DNA of 64,000 bases from Carettochelys insculpta (GCF_033958435.1 NC_134137.1:107084501-107148500); one strand, 5' to 3'; positions 10,846-22,853 are shown, numbered from the stretch's first letter. The notes: a model not told the origin generated them from the sequence alone. Numbers and translations: made by a program.

Positions 10846-11931
10846 ACCATAGAAAAGTACATAAGAAAATTCTGCACTCAGGACAGGGCTTAAATTGCAT
10901 ACAGTAAATATAGTGTGAATATTGAAGTGCATTGAGACTAAATAGCTGCTCAGTGAGTTCACTTTGTGAATTGAAGGAGGTAGGATTCCGTGGAGAAAAT
11001 ACTACGTAAACATGATTAAAGACCAGTATACTAGAGAGATGAATTAAAGTTGCACAGGCAACCTTAAATTCTATCATCTTGTAGGTTTTGATTAATTGAT
11101 TTTGCAGCTTTAATGTAAGGATTAACAATCTTTGTGTGTATGTGTTTAATAATTATAGCTGTTTAAATTCACAGCTTGGCTTATACCAGCATAACTCTTC
11201 TGGATAGACAAGCCCTTAGGAGCAGGGTGGGGTTCCCAGTACTAGCTGCTACAGCTGCTTGCAGTTCAAGCAATTCATTAGCTTTCAGAGGCTGAAAGGG
11301 GAAACTGCATGTGTCCCAGACAACATTCCAGAGCTGCCCTTCCCTTATTAGATCGTGAGAGTCCCCAGAATCGGAATACTTCTTTCAAAGTTGATGTATG
11401 CTTTCCCTATATGAGCGACTGTGAAACTGTTCTTGTCAGTCTCCTTCATTTAAATATGTCTCCTTCTTAAATAAATCCCATCTCCTTCTGGCTTGATTTC
11501 CATCGTGTCTCTTGACGGCTGCGGGAAAGTTTGGCCTCAGCCACAGCTCATTCTGATTATTCACTTGCAAATGCTTTGAGTTTTTGCATGTGCAAGTTTA
11601 TATGGAAGAGTTCAGTGGTTCCAAGAGATTTAGTCCTTTGGGTCAAGAACAGTGTTGGGGATGCTAGGAAGGGGGAGAGTGGGGGCCTGGGTTCCCATCC
11701 TGTGCCCCCAAACAGAAGGGAGAATACAGGCTAAGAAGATTTAGTCCCTGAAGAGCTTTGCTGAGGTGTGCGCTCCCCACTAGAATGCCCTGTTGCGTTA
11801 GGACTCGGTGTTTTCAGTGATCCCTGCCTTTGCTGTTCCTGGTTCTGCACTGACTTCTGCTCTCTTTTGTGGCCTAGCCCTCTGGCCAAGTTCTCTCTCA
11901 GCCTAATCACCCTCTGGGAAAAAGAGAATTC
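10846..11931. other. Mostly unrecognised; MITE-type end at about 11155-11216
   Basis: The only repeat signal is GATAGACAAGCCCTTAGG near 11203. It matches the 3' terminus of the GGGCTTGTCTACACT element family but has no visible partner end. The rest carries nothing I recognise except 11683-11732, whose inverted copy lies at 12601-12653. Confidence 0.4.
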
Positions 11932-12076
11932 GGGCTTGTCTGCACTACCCCCCTACTTCGAAGGGAGGATGGTAAGTAGGGCGTTGGGAGTTTATTAATG
12001 AAGTGCTGGGAGGCTTCACTACAACGCCCTACTTACCATCCTCCCTTGGAAGTAGGGGGGTAGTGTAGACAAGCCC
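11932..12076. mobile_element. Palindromic MITE, near-perfect arms
   Basis: The arms 11932-11986 and 12022-12076 (55 nt each) are reverse complements at 53 of 55 positions. The ends read GGGCTTGTCTGCACTACC and, on the other strand, GGGCTTGTCTACACTACC. The trinucleotide ttc directly flanks both sides, consistent with a 3-bp target duplication as made by PIF/Harbinger transposases. There is no coding capacity. Confidence 0.85.
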
Positions 12077-12954
12077 TTCCAGAACAGGAAAACCCAGTGC
12101 TTTTTTGTAGTAATTGAGGAGCTGATACAACTCCTCCCTCCCCTGCCCTCTTCCTCCCCTTCTGGGTTCCCACTGCTGCAGGTCAGGGCTCCACCTCCCA
12201 GCCCTGCTGCTGTGATGGCTCCGTCTCCCAGCCTGCTGGCCCTACACTGCTGCAGGGCTGGCAGGGGGACCAACTCCTGGCCTCAGGCTGCTGTGGGGCC
12301 AGTGGGGGTCCAGCTCCTGGCCTCAGGCTGCTGTGGGGCCAGTGGGGGTCCAGCTCCTGGCCTCAGGCTGCTGTGGGGCCAGCAGCAGGGTGTGCTCCGG
12401 AAGCCCTGTGTCTTGGAGGTGGTTGGGGCGCTGAGCCCCACTGGCAGCTCCAGCCATGGGAACCGTGGTGAGGAGGTGCCAGAGCTGCCCGTCATGTACT
12501 GCTGGAAAAAAAGTCCTGGGAAAACTGACACCCTAGTGGCCTCTGTACCAGGTCTACAGCCCCCATTTGGCACTTGTGGTTCTTGGCCTTTATCCTGGAG
12601 CATGTATTCCCCCTTCTGTCTGGGGGCACAGGATGGGAAGGGAACCCAGGCCCTCCCTCTCCTCTTGTTTCAGCCCAGAGCTTCTGTTTTAGGCAGGCTA
12701 AAGACTCTTCCTCAAACTCCTTGCTGCTTCTCTGGCCTGCTCTTATCTTTCCCTGCTTGTTAGTGTCTCCTGGAGGCCTGGGAACACTGCTGTGGATTTG
12801 TGGCTTGTGATGACTGATTCCCAGATGGATACCAGAGAACTTACTCAAAGATGCTCGCAGCCTCTCCCTGGTGGCTGCTGGGCTGTGTTTCAGAGAACCC
12901 TCTGGCTGCCTCCTTGAGACAAGAGTTCCTTCTCTCTTGAAGCTTTGGTTGTGG
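12077..12954. other. GC-rich stretch with tandem and inverted repeats
   Basis: Apart from the 40-bp tandem repeat at 12274 and the inverted copy at 12601-12653, this is GC-rich DNA with overlapping open frames on both strands, which is composition-driven. No gene recognised. Confidence 0.45.
12274..12382. repeat. 40-bp tandem repeat, about 2.7 copies
   Basis: The unit begins CTCCTGGCCTCAGGCTGCTG at 12274, 12314 and 12354. Copies one and two are identical, so this is a recent or homogenised expansion. Confidence 0.9.
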
Positions 12955-13180
12955 AATAATCCCATGCCAGAACCCTCACACCCTCCTGCAGTGCAACCTC
13001 CTGCCCCAGCCTGGTGAAAATGAGCCAGTTATGAAGGATGGGGAGAGCAAGCAGCGACTGGGGGAGATTGAGTGAGCATGAGCGAGGGCCTGATATACGG
13101 TCAGGGCAGGGGCAGGCCTCGGGGGAGGGGCAAGACAATGGTGTTTGGTTTTGTTGGAATAGAAAGTTGGCAACCCTAGA
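12955..13180 (-). mobile_element. hAT-like element end (GGTTGCCAAC family), reverse orientation
   Basis: On the minus strand the end reads TAGGGTTGCCAACTTTCTA. It continues into a pyrimidine-rich body with CACTCA...TTTCACCAGGCTGGGGCAGG, matching 47021-47180 in order and content. The opposite terminus was not found. Confidence 0.55.
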
Positions 13181-13184
13181 GATG

Positions 13185-14200
13185 ATGTTAACACCTCTTT
13201 AATAGACCTTTGCATCTGCTTTTGACCCAGTGCGTCAGTCAGCACTGGAGATACTGCTACACCAGCATGGAGGGCCTTGTGACTTAGTGTTGTTGATGGT
13301 ACATTGAGCTATATGAGGCTCTACGTAGTAGTAGCAGTAGTATGATTGTGTTACAAACTGGTGTTCAGTAGAAACAAAGTATGCCAAGGATGCATTCTTG
13401 CCTATGTTATTTAATGTATGACTGACTGTCTTATGACAAAGCTGATTGAGGCCAAAGTAGTAGGTGTTAAATTATAAGGATTCATATTTACAGGATCTTG
13501 ATTATGCAAATTATATTGCCTTACTTGGAGAGACTACTGGCCAACTACAGCTAGTGCTGAGAGATCTGTGGAAGAAACTGTTAAACGTGTAGGACTTGAG
13601 ATCAGTGCGGATAAAAGAGGTAGACATGCCTCCAATGAAAAAAGAATGACCTGCCAACACTGCCTGTAGATGACAATGCCACTGATTGGGTGAATAGTTT
13701 TGTGTGTCTCTATAGACTGTTCACGGTAGGAGTCGCACACATCAGGTTGGTCTTGCATCTGTGGCATTTCAACATCTTCACAAGCCACTGTTTGGATGGT
13801 AGGATGTCTGTCTGACCGCAAAGTTATGAGTGTCACAGCCCTGTTGCGCAAAGCAGAAACAAGTCTGTTAAAAGCAGCTGAGCAGAGGAAACTAAACAGT
13901 AGTTGGTAGCAGCAGCTCTGGACTGTCCTTGTCTGTTGGTTTGACTTTTGTCCCAAGTGAGGTAGTTGGACAGTACTGGCAGAGAGCAGTCATGTAAGAT
14001 GCAGAAGACGGTACGCTTTATGGAATGTTTATAGAGCTGCGGTTGAAGTAAGTGGAGCATAAGGCTAATCACAAATGAGGTTGGGATGTTCAATTTTGAG
14101 ATGCAATTTAAGAGGCCTCAATCCTCCCATACGGAGTCATGCTGAAGAAAGAAGTCTTGAATGGTCCCTAGCAAGATGGAGTCCCATTCTGTATGCTGCT
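13185..14200 (+). pseudogene. Degenerate non-LTR retrotransposon reverse transcriptase fragment
   Basis: In successive, shifted frames the plus strand gives TFASAFDPVRQSALEILL (13207-13260), which is reverse transcriptase motif A with the FD aspartate. Next come VCQGCILA (about 13375-13405) and YANYIALL (about 13503-13526), where the catalytic YADD is lost. Further on are KRVGLEISADK (about 13585), GLASVAFQHLHKPLFG (about 13750-13797) and WFDFVPSE (about 13938). This order matches the second half of RTE-like or related non-LTR reverse transcriptases with the C-terminal SETW/FGHV-type extension. The family is not fixed. Many stops and frameshifts show it is long dead. The minus-strand frame of 140 codons over 13534-13956 is a shadow. 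Confidence 0.65.
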
Positions 14201-14961
14201 GTGTAAACAGATGCTGCTGCTGCTGTTGCCTATGGAGGAAAGTATTATTTAATAAAGTATAACTGGATTTTTAAGTTCAAAATGAGTAAACAGTGAAGTG
14301 TGAGCATGAGGCTTGTTGCATGGTATCTTTTGATTAAAAAGACTTTCAGATTACCCATTGGTGTACAAAGTGTAACTGAGTTTCCTGACAAAGACTTTTT
14401 TTAAAAACCGAGGAAGTAGAGGGTGGGACAGGATGGACTGGATCAGTCAGCAGTGAGGGTCTTAAATTGGGAAGGAATGGAGACCAAAGACATGAGGCCT
14501 TATCAGCACCATAAAACTGAACCATTGATGACTGACGGCTGTATGGAAATTGCTGAGGATATTTTTGGGCTGCACTTGCAACTAAGCTCTTTGGCTCCAG
14601 TTCAACTGTGATTGTGGTAGGAATGTAAATAGTGGTTTTTAAAAAAAGTACCCATTTAAACTGTATCTGTTAAATGTTTAACTGTGAACAAGCGCAAATC
14701 TGTGGGTGTTGGTGGGTTTGGTGTTGCAGCCCCCCCTACTTTACATTGGTCTGCACCTGGAACTCTGCATTTAAATGTTAACTGAATACGGTATTGGTAA
14801 GACTGAGGCTTATCGGTTAACATTTTACTTCCCTGGACTGTAAATCTGACCCACAGGTCGCCCCCATTTGGCCTGCCTAGTGTTTTAGTGTGGAATGGGC
14901 AGGTTGGATTATGTCACCCTGAGTTGCAGGGCAGGGCTTTCTGTGCTGCCTCTAACCCCAG
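14201..14961. other. Mixed sequence; possible eroded DNA-transposon body
   Basis: Phrases such as GTATCTGTTAAATGTTTAAC near 14665 and CGGTTAACATTTTAC near 14814 hint at an eroded transposon with AAC-rich ends, but the boundaries are not clear. No gene recognised. Confidence 0.3.
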
Positions 14962-15160
14962 CCAACGGGAGCTGAGAATTTTGCTCGGGGTGGGGCAGTG
15001 CAGCCCAATTTTTGTGTGCCTGTTGACTCACTTCTGGCCAATAGGAGCTAAGAGATTTTGCTTAGAGTGCAGGCACTGTAGCTAAATTTCTCAGCTTCTG
15101 TTGGCTGGTTTCTAGGAGCTGAGAGAATTTGCTGGGAGTGTGGGCAGCATGAAGCCCTTC
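14962..15160. repeat. Imperfect tandem repeat, about 75-bp unit
   Basis: The phrase (C)CAAYRGGAGCTRAGA...TTTGCT recurs at 14962, 15038 and (diverged) 15111, each followed by a GGGAGTG/GGGCAG-type block. About 2.6 units are visible. Confidence 0.6.
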
Positions 15161-15534
15161 TCTTCCTCCCCTGCCCCCAGCACAGACAGCCGCATGGAAC
15201 AGTCAGTAGACTGGGGTTGCTGGCAGGCAGGGAACCCTGCAGCCCAGGATCCTCTCCTGCACCCATGTCCTTCCTAGACCCTGCACCCCAATACCCCAGG
15301 CCAAGTCACAACCCCCTTCTTCACTCAAACTCCCTCTCAGATCCCACACCCTATTTTTAACCACAGCCCCTTAGCCTGCAGTCCCTTCTGTACCCAGTCT
15401 CCATAGAAGAGTACAGCCTTTGCCCATTTACCAAAATCTTGGAATGGGCCCCCTTCAAAAAGTTATTGTCCAACTTTTGCTGTTGATCATGACAATTAGC
15501 AACAATTTGATTTGGTAGCATAGACAAGACTCCG

Positions 15535-15608
15535 GAAGCTCATCACCTAATAGATCATTTTGTTAGTGCTTTAAAGTGCTGCAGGACTGCTTTTTTCGTT
15601 TTGTGAAG
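15535..15608 (+). mobile_element. PLE-type terminal repeat, short copy
   Basis: GAAGCTCATCACCTAATAGA and TCATTTTGTTAGTGCTTTAA, followed by AGTGCTGCAGGACTGC, match the right arm of the 57.2-kb palindrome with few changes. Confidence 0.75.
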
Positions 15609-17688
15609 ATTCTATCCATGTCACTCCTGTTCTCTTTGCATAGATATGGAGACAATCTACTTAATTTAAGAAAAAGGAAAAAAAGCTTCACCCATTAATG
15701 AATTATTTTAGGAGAAATGTATCAGAACACTTGCTGAACTCTGGATATATTTTTAGAAAGAGCTCAGTTAATTAGCTAAAGGTAAAGTACTGTGTTTGTA
15801 ATGCCTTTGGCTCCATAAGATATGCAGAAATATGACAAAGCAGCACAAGTATGTTTGAGATCCAGCTGGTGAATGATCTCACACTGAGATGTCTATTTTT
15901 TTTAGTTTTGTTTTTTTGCCACTGGCAATGGGGTGAAGAGATATTTTAAAACAGGAAATGAAACTGGCAGCAGGTATTCCATGCTACAACTGTGGATCTT
16001 TTACATCGGAAATCTTACAAGCCAAAAAAAAAAATTCTGAACAATATATGAATTAGGAACTCATCCATATAGTTTTTGCTTTGTAACAGGTATCAAAACA
16101 AAACCCTTATTATAAACTGTATAAGGCAAACCTGCATGAGTCATCTTTAATGTTAAGAATGTTTTCTAAGTGCCTTCAATCTGAATTGTTTCTCAGATTT
16201 AACTTGTGCTAAATAATGTTCCGTGTCACTCCATTTGGAAGAATTCTGTTTGACTTCTTGAGGCTGCAGTTACTGGGGAAAAAAGGGAGTCAGTCATTTG
16301 CGTGGCTCTCTGCCATTTGCTGTGCTCCTGAGGGACTTGAAGAATGTGTTTCCATTATTAAAGATGTTATGAACGGAGCCCTCACAAAGACTGTATTGTA
16401 GTTGGTGCTGAATTTTCAGAAAGGGAAAAAAAAGAATGAAGTTTTATTTTATTCTGGCCTTTGGCCAGATCATTCTCCCAGTTAATTTAATGGGAGCTGG
16501 ACTGATCCTGATTTCAGCAAGCTGCTGCTTTCACCACTTGGTGAAATTCAGTTCTAAGCACTAACTTGACAGGTCACGAATAAGCCTGAGAATGCATATT
16601 TCTAAAGATCATTGAGGTGAAAATCAGTTTTTAATACTAAAAGTTTTTATAAACATGACAAAATCCCCATAGTATTATTTCATATCTGCATACACTGAGG
16701 CTAAGATATTAACCCTCTAATATTCTAACATTTGAAGGGATTATGAAGTAACTCTTATGAAGCTGTTTGATTCCACTTTGTCTTCTGCTCAAAGATCCAA
16801 GATTGCCCTCATAGGTCTTGTCCATAATAGAAATATCAGTCACAACTGCCAAGAGTGACACAGCTACCATGGGGGGCATCAACAACTTTTATTTGGGCAG
16901 AGGTTCAAGTATTTTTGTCACTATGCCTAGGATTGGTCATTTGAGCAGTCTGAAAATAATTGGTCAAATATTGGTTAGAGATATTAAAGTGCATTAAAAA
17001 AGTAACAATATAGCAAAAATAAAAAAAATTCCTGGTCTCCAGTAGTCTTAGCCCTCTATTCTTATGCCTATATTAAACAAGTTACTTAACCAAGTTATTT
17101 CAGCATAGACGAATGTGAAATATAGCAAAATGAAGATTTAAAAAAAAAAAGAGAGGCACCATGATGCAGCTGAAAATAGGCTGCAGTCTACATTAGAGCA
17201 AGGGTGCGAAAAGTGTGGGGGGAGGGTTTTGTAGGGGTGAGCGTGTGTGTGAGAAATTTCATGAGGTAGGTGCAGTATGATTGGCTGCTGGATCTCAGGC
17301 TCACCCATCTAATGAAAAATGCTGAAGTATGTTACTCTTTTTTGTATATGTATTCACATTTATATACTGATTGATAAAGTTTTTACATTCTACAGACTTA
17401 TTTTCTTACATATACCAGAAGGACTTTTTTCATATGAACATAACTGAAATTTCCATCAGTTTGGATTACGTTAGACAGGTTGGAGGTGGGGGTAGAGGTG
17501 CTGCTAATTGCATGGATGAAAAATGGGACCCTACGTGATCTTTGCTTACCCCGGTATTAGAGCATTTTTGCTAGCCTATTTATCGGTATTTGACGGTGGT
17601 CAGATAATAGGCAGTCAGTTGACAGGCTTGCCAGATTACCTACAGAAGAACAGAGAGCGCTGATGGTTAACTGTGTTCTCTACTGCTA
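15609..17688. other. No feature recognised
   Basis: Over 2 kb of AT-rich sequence with several short A-runs. No exon-like frame or repeat end is recognised. Confidence 0.5.
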
Positions 17689-17925
17689 CAGGTTGCAGCC
17701 CTCCTAAAACTGACACACTCTGGTCCAGCCTGGAGCAGAAAGCCCAGGAGCCTAGGGACAGGAGGGTCAGTTGGGGACCAAGGCAACAGCCTCAGTAGCC
17801 AGACTGGGGCAGTGTGGAACCGAGGCTGGAGCCCCATGGCAGCCCCACAATGGTGCAGGGCTGGGACTACAGCAGCCACTGGGATCGCAGGGCTGGAACT
17901 GGAGCAGCTGCGGTTACACATTTGG
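17689..17925 (+). mobile_element. Tigger-like element, one end
   Basis: TA-CAGGTTGCAGCCCTCCTAA followed by CACTCTGGTCCAGCCTGGAG matches the 5' end seen in the 45.4-kb and 59.3-kb copies (CAGGTTGAACCTCTCTAG...TCCAGC). The interior is GC-rich with CAGGGCTGG-type repeats. No matching right terminus is visible. Confidence 0.5.
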
Positions 17926-18424
17926 ATGGGACCAGTGCCTGTTAATCTCTAAAGAAAACAGCAGATTTCCGTAAAGATAGTTCCTGGAAGTAAGTTTTAA
18001 GGAGCCTTTATAGATGTCAAGTCTGTCAGACATCCTCCATTTTAATAGCCAGGGTGGAAGAATGAGAAGCAAATGGCTTGATTTAATGTGGAGTGGCAAA
18101 AGGACTTTAATTCTGAAATAATTTTAGGGTAAAGTTAATCACGTGCTTTGAAGTATTTGGGCTCGTATTAAAACTGTAGGGAGACACCAAGTTTCTAGCA
18201 TGTGGGTGAAGACAGGTTGTGGCTTTTAGAACCCAGGTTATCAAACTATGGATATTAAGAACTTTCCAGTGCCATATTTAATTCTAAGGGAACTGGAGTC
18301 TGGATCTTTTCTAAGCTCATCCTGAAGAATTAACATCTCGTGGAATTAACCAAATGCATGCTACATTTTACTGTTAGTCAGGCATTTTATTTAATCCGAC
18401 CTACTCTTTCAGTCGGTATGATAT
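17926..18424. other. No feature recognised
   Basis: AT-rich; nothing recognised. Confidence 0.4.
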
Positions 18425-18505
18425 CTTTCTAAATAGTAAGCTCATATGGTCAAGGACCTTGTCTATATATCATCTGGTAGTTCTGTGACTATAAATAATC
18501 ATTTT
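18425..18505 (+). mobile_element. L2-like LINE 3' end, ancient
   Basis: The series TAAGCTC...AAGGACCTTGTCT...ATAAATAATC follows the order of an L2-type 3' terminus (TGTAAGCTC...GGGACCTTGTCT...TAAATAATAA). It is short and diverged. Confidence 0.4.
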
Positions 18506-19928
18506 ATTGCTGACTGCAATAGTCTCTCTAGATAAGACTTTAAAAACAACATTTTTTAATGCTCAGTTTGGTGTTTAGATTAATTTGAGCTCAAGATGTT
18601 CCCTGGATTTTTGACAGAAGCTAATTTTTTTATAAAGGAAACTGATTTGTGAAATCCAACAGGGAGGCTGTGTTTCTCAGATACATAAAACACACCTAAC
18701 CTGTCACTGCCTACATGTGGTATTGAAGAGGGGGAAAAGGCACTGAGAAATAGCAAAGATTCTTTTCATACTGTAATCTGAGTCTAGAGAAACAAGTGGT
18801 CTCAATTATTTTTAAAGTGTGTTCTGAAGAATCTTTTAGAAACAGACAGTGTGCAACTACTGTTAATTTTTTCAATCCCATATGTTCATTCTTTGATTTA
18901 CTTACTCAGTGGGGAACTGAAAGTGGGGATAGGATTAAGAATAGATACCAGTTGTGAGCATTTACAAAAGTTAAAGATTTGTTCCTCCTGATTTTTGAGC
19001 TACTGTGAAATCAACTCAGGTAACGTAGCTAATAACTCAAATGTCTATTTTAAAATTTTCATGCTGGTGTGTTTGCCTGCAATTTACCAGTGTTTTTGCC
19101 TGCAATTGTGGATAAATGCCTTCTTGTCAGAGGCAGTTTGAAAAAGTTTAACAATTGGACAGGTTGTTTTTAAATGTGAGTTTTGATAGTGGAGTTTTTT
19201 AACATTTCAGAAGAAGAAAGGTCCGTATAGTCTGTATGGTCTTTGGAGTTTACACATTTCCTGATAGGTCCAAAAGTCATAAGATCAATAGCTCAGGTTC
19301 CAGGAGACTACAGAATTGGCAGAGTTTGCTCAGACTGCAAATTAATGCTTGTTGCTGATTACTGCTATTTAGTAGAGGCTTGTCCCAAGATCAGGCCCCA
19401 GTATTATCACTTTGTGAGTCCCCTGAGGCCCAGCGATGATGTCAACACTCATGCTCAGGGAAAATTTTCGATAACTGTAATATTTTTACTACTGCTTTAC
19501 CAGGATTGGTCCAATAAGTAAAGCAGTTGAAATGAAGTAGTGTCATAAAATGTTCTCATAATGACCAGCACAATCATCAGACCTTTCCTTGGGGAGAGCA
19601 CTGAAAAGTTGAAGCACACATTATTCTGACCCTAGCATGCTTATGAAGAATTCCAGCAGCTGTATTTGAGGCTTAATGGTTTGTAGGCCTCAGCATCCCT
19701 CCTTAGTATGTATGTATAGCTCTTCTCGCCTTTACCATGTGTTTAATCTCCTCAATTTTATAATGCTGGAGTACCCTCATTTTACAGGTTAATATGCTGA
19801 GAAACCATCTTGACTTACTATGGTGACCTGCAGTTGAACAGATAGTTATATTTCCCTCCAGAAGTACTCAAACCTCGTACAAACTGCCTTCTTGCAGTCA
19901 CCTGCCAGCAGTTTGCAATGATTGTGAC
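18506..19928. other. No feature recognised
   Basis: AT-rich. The 92-codon frame at 19243-19521 has no recognisable family signature or splice-like context. Confidence 0.45.
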
Positions 19929-19930
19929 TA

Positions 19931-20753
19931 CAGTAAGGTCTCAGAGTATGCGACCCCACTGTTGCGTGGCTGACCCTGATTCCTACAGTAAACCCTGTAC
20001 TGCGATTTCCAGTTGTGCTTAACTTGCTCCCCTTGCCCTGGCTCAGTCCCCTCAGCTCCACACAGCCTCCACTCAGTACCACCCCTGCATAGCTCCTGCT
20101 CACCCCCACCACCCTGCCTCTGGCTCTAGCTCACCACCCCTCAGGCACAGCTCTGGCTCAACCTCCCTGCCCCCAGTTCAAACCCCCAGCCGGCTCACTA
20201 CCTGCGTGCAACTCTGGCTCGCCTCACTTGCCCATGCCTGGCTCTGCATCTGGCTTACCGCCCCTCGTGCATGGCTCCAGCTCAGCCCATCCCCCAGTTT
20301 AAACTGCTCATACACAGCTCTGGTTCAAGCCACCTGCCTCCGCCCTGCACGGCTTCGGTTCAACACCCCACTCTCAGTTCAGCCCCCCCCTGCTGGCTCA
20401 GCACTCGCACCTGGCTCTGGTTCAACCCTCCCCCGCCCATCCCCTACGGCCCAGCTCACCACCTGAGCAAGGCTCCAGCTCACCACGCCAATGCACAGCT
20501 CCAGCTCCACTCCACCCCTCACCCCCCGCCCCCTGCAGCCCTAACCCACCCCAGGCTTAGCACCCTCCCCTGCCTCCCGTGGTCTCAACCCACTGTTAGG
20601 CTTAACCTTCCCCAACTGTCTCCCTACCCCAGGACTTACCTTTCTGCTGCTGCTTCCCCTGCCGGGGAAAAAGGCTGACCTCCACTTAGGTGAAATCCAG
20701 GTTTATGTGAGGGCACGTGGAACTGAACACTGGCGTACTCTGAGACCTTACTG
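19931..20753. mobile_element. pogo/Tigger-like element with complete terminal inverted repeats
   Basis: Both termini begin CAGTAAGGTCTCAGAGTA and agree at 20 of 21 terminal positions. TA flanks both sides (19929-19930, 20754-20755), the target duplication of Tc1/mariner-pogo transposases. Inside the left terminus a second pogo-like phrase (TACAGTAAACCCTGTA, about 19986) and its counterpart near the right end form subterminal repeats. The 600-bp interior is C-rich repeated sequence, with no transposase. Confidence 0.85.
20040..20560. repeat. C-rich imperfect minisatellite inside the Tigger-like element
   Basis: Units of roughly 30-45 bp built on GCACAGCTCTGGCTCA...CC(A/C)CC recur at least ten times (for example GCTCTGGCTCAACC, GGCTCTGGTTCAACC, GCTCCAGCTCACC). 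Confidence 0.65.
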
Positions 20754-20755
20754 TA

Positions 20756-22569
20756 TTGCAAAACAATAAAGTCTCACTCCATCTTTTACCTTACTGTCAG
20801 TTTACACACTTACATTAAATTACAGAGCAACTACCACTCAGGGTAAAAGGCATTATGCTAAATAGTTAAGCTATTTCTATATGTTTAGGCCTATAGATCT
20901 CATGCATTCCTGATGTCATTTCCCTTATCCCTTTATCTGGTGATTACTTCCATAATTATGACATTACTACACACCATGGTTTAAAGAATTTACAGGTTTC
21001 ATACACAGTCTGCACCATTTTTAAGTTTTACATCACAAACTCTGATTTGAGGAAGTAAATTGAGTTTACGAACTGTGAGAGCAAAAGAGCCACTGAAGAA
21101 ACTGAAATCCTTATCATGATGAAGCTTGCAAGTTCGATAAGTACAGAAAGATAACACTGTGATTATACACAGAACAAGAAAGGATAAACAGTACAGGTAG
21201 CCACTGAAACCTTAAGCAGATTATTTATGGCAGGGTGTAATATGAAAGAGTTCTTTGAAGCACTAGTGTTTTCGATATTGACATTGTATTACCACCTCAG
21301 AGAGAGAAATTCGTCGTTTGAAATAAAGTTAATAACTGAATAATGCAATTTATGGTTAAATTACAAGCTTTTACAATACTTACTAGAGAAATATTTTGTC
21401 TGCATTAAAAGTTCCTATTTCTTTTACAAACGAGGTCTAACATTGCAAAGCATAAGATGGTCTTGCCAGTTGTATTTATTTGAATGAAAAGGGGTTGGAT
21501 CTTAGAAAATTATTCTCTTGTCAGCTGTGATGCAGTTTGTTTTAAAAACTGAGAACATCACCTGTGAAATCTGTTCTGCTTTAATGTCCGAAGTCCATTC
21601 TTGGGTTTAGTAGCTATATGCAGGTTACATGCATGCCTGCAAACAATAGAATTGTATAGAGTGAGAACACTTTAGTGTATTAATTCTCTCTACTTTTTTC
21701 TGTATAATATGTATGTGTACATTTGTTTAGGAAAAAAACTTTCTCAAACATTTCCATTGCAAATTGAGGGCCTTCACCTTTGTCGTGAGTTGCTGAACTC
21801 TACTGCACAGAATGGAATTCTAAGGTTGAGGCACAGCAGAAAATTAAGAAAGGACTACTCTTGAATTCCACCCTTTAAAGCAGATTAACTCTTCAGTTTT
21901 TAAATCCTGACCAAACCCTTTACTTATTAAATCTTAATTCTGCTAGTATAGTCGTGAAACTCAAAGTAGGACGGAATAATTTGTAATGGAAACTTTGAGA
22001 TAATACCCTAATCGGTTAGGATGCAAAAAAGTCATGCTTTCTAACTAAAGCTGATTGTATATTATCAATTACGGAATTAATGAAGGTTGTAATGTGCATA
22101 ACGTTTCAAGCTTTTAACATTTAATGTAAAAAACTGTAGTTTTTACTATTTCTTATCTTTTTACTTACTATATATTTAAATGCATTCACCTGTATTTTTG
22201 ATGAATCACATAATTAACATAATATCAAAAATTACTTCACCTTTAGTTGCATAAAGTTGAATAACCATCGCAGATCTAATTGTAATTTATACACTTGTAA
22301 TTTTGAACAGATTATGTGGGTGTGGGTTAAGATTGCTGGGCTGATAAACATAAAATAAATGAGCTTAGTGGACAATCTAAAATTCTTACACTTGGGAAAT
22401 GGTGACCCTTTGTCTTAAAATTACTCATTTTTATTTTAACTCAAGATTTAGCCTCTAAAGTTGTCTTTACCATTGTGCTTGGGATCCAGGTTTTCTTCTT
22501 AGCGCAGCAGTTTGTTCTATCCCTACACAGATTGCATTGTTGAATAGCTCTTCCTCTGGAAGACAGCTA
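20756..22569. other. AT-rich, repeat-poor stretch
   Basis: About 1.8 kb without any repeat, RNA or exon that I recognise. Confidence 0.5.
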
Positions 22570-22853
22570 AGATTACATCTACACTTACCGGGAATGTCGA
22601 GGGCTGCTGTGCAATTTTAGGTACACCAATTGTGTGCCTAAAATTGATTTTGCAGCCGTTGACTTTGGTCCCTGCTCTTACTGCAGAATGTTGACCAGAA
22701 CACTCCTCCTGTTGATGTCCAATAATATTTGAGGCTCGCAAGTAGTTCCGGGGTTGACATTGACCCCGGAATACACCATTTCACGCATGCATGAAATGGT
22801 GCCCTGGATGATGGGCCCTAAGAGTTTGATCTTCTGCTACCAGTGTAGACCTG
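22570..22853. mobile_element. Probable MITE with three internal hairpins
   Basis: The left end ACATCTACACTTACCGG and the reverse-complemented right end AGGTCTACACTGGTAG resemble the TCTACACT family. The interior holds hairpins at 22612-22646, 22746-22771 and 22775-22800. Confidence 0.5.

Noticed and set aside
13534..13956. 140-codon minus-strand frame as a gene
   Set aside because: It is antisense to a recognisable non-LTR reverse transcriptase remnant on the plus strand.
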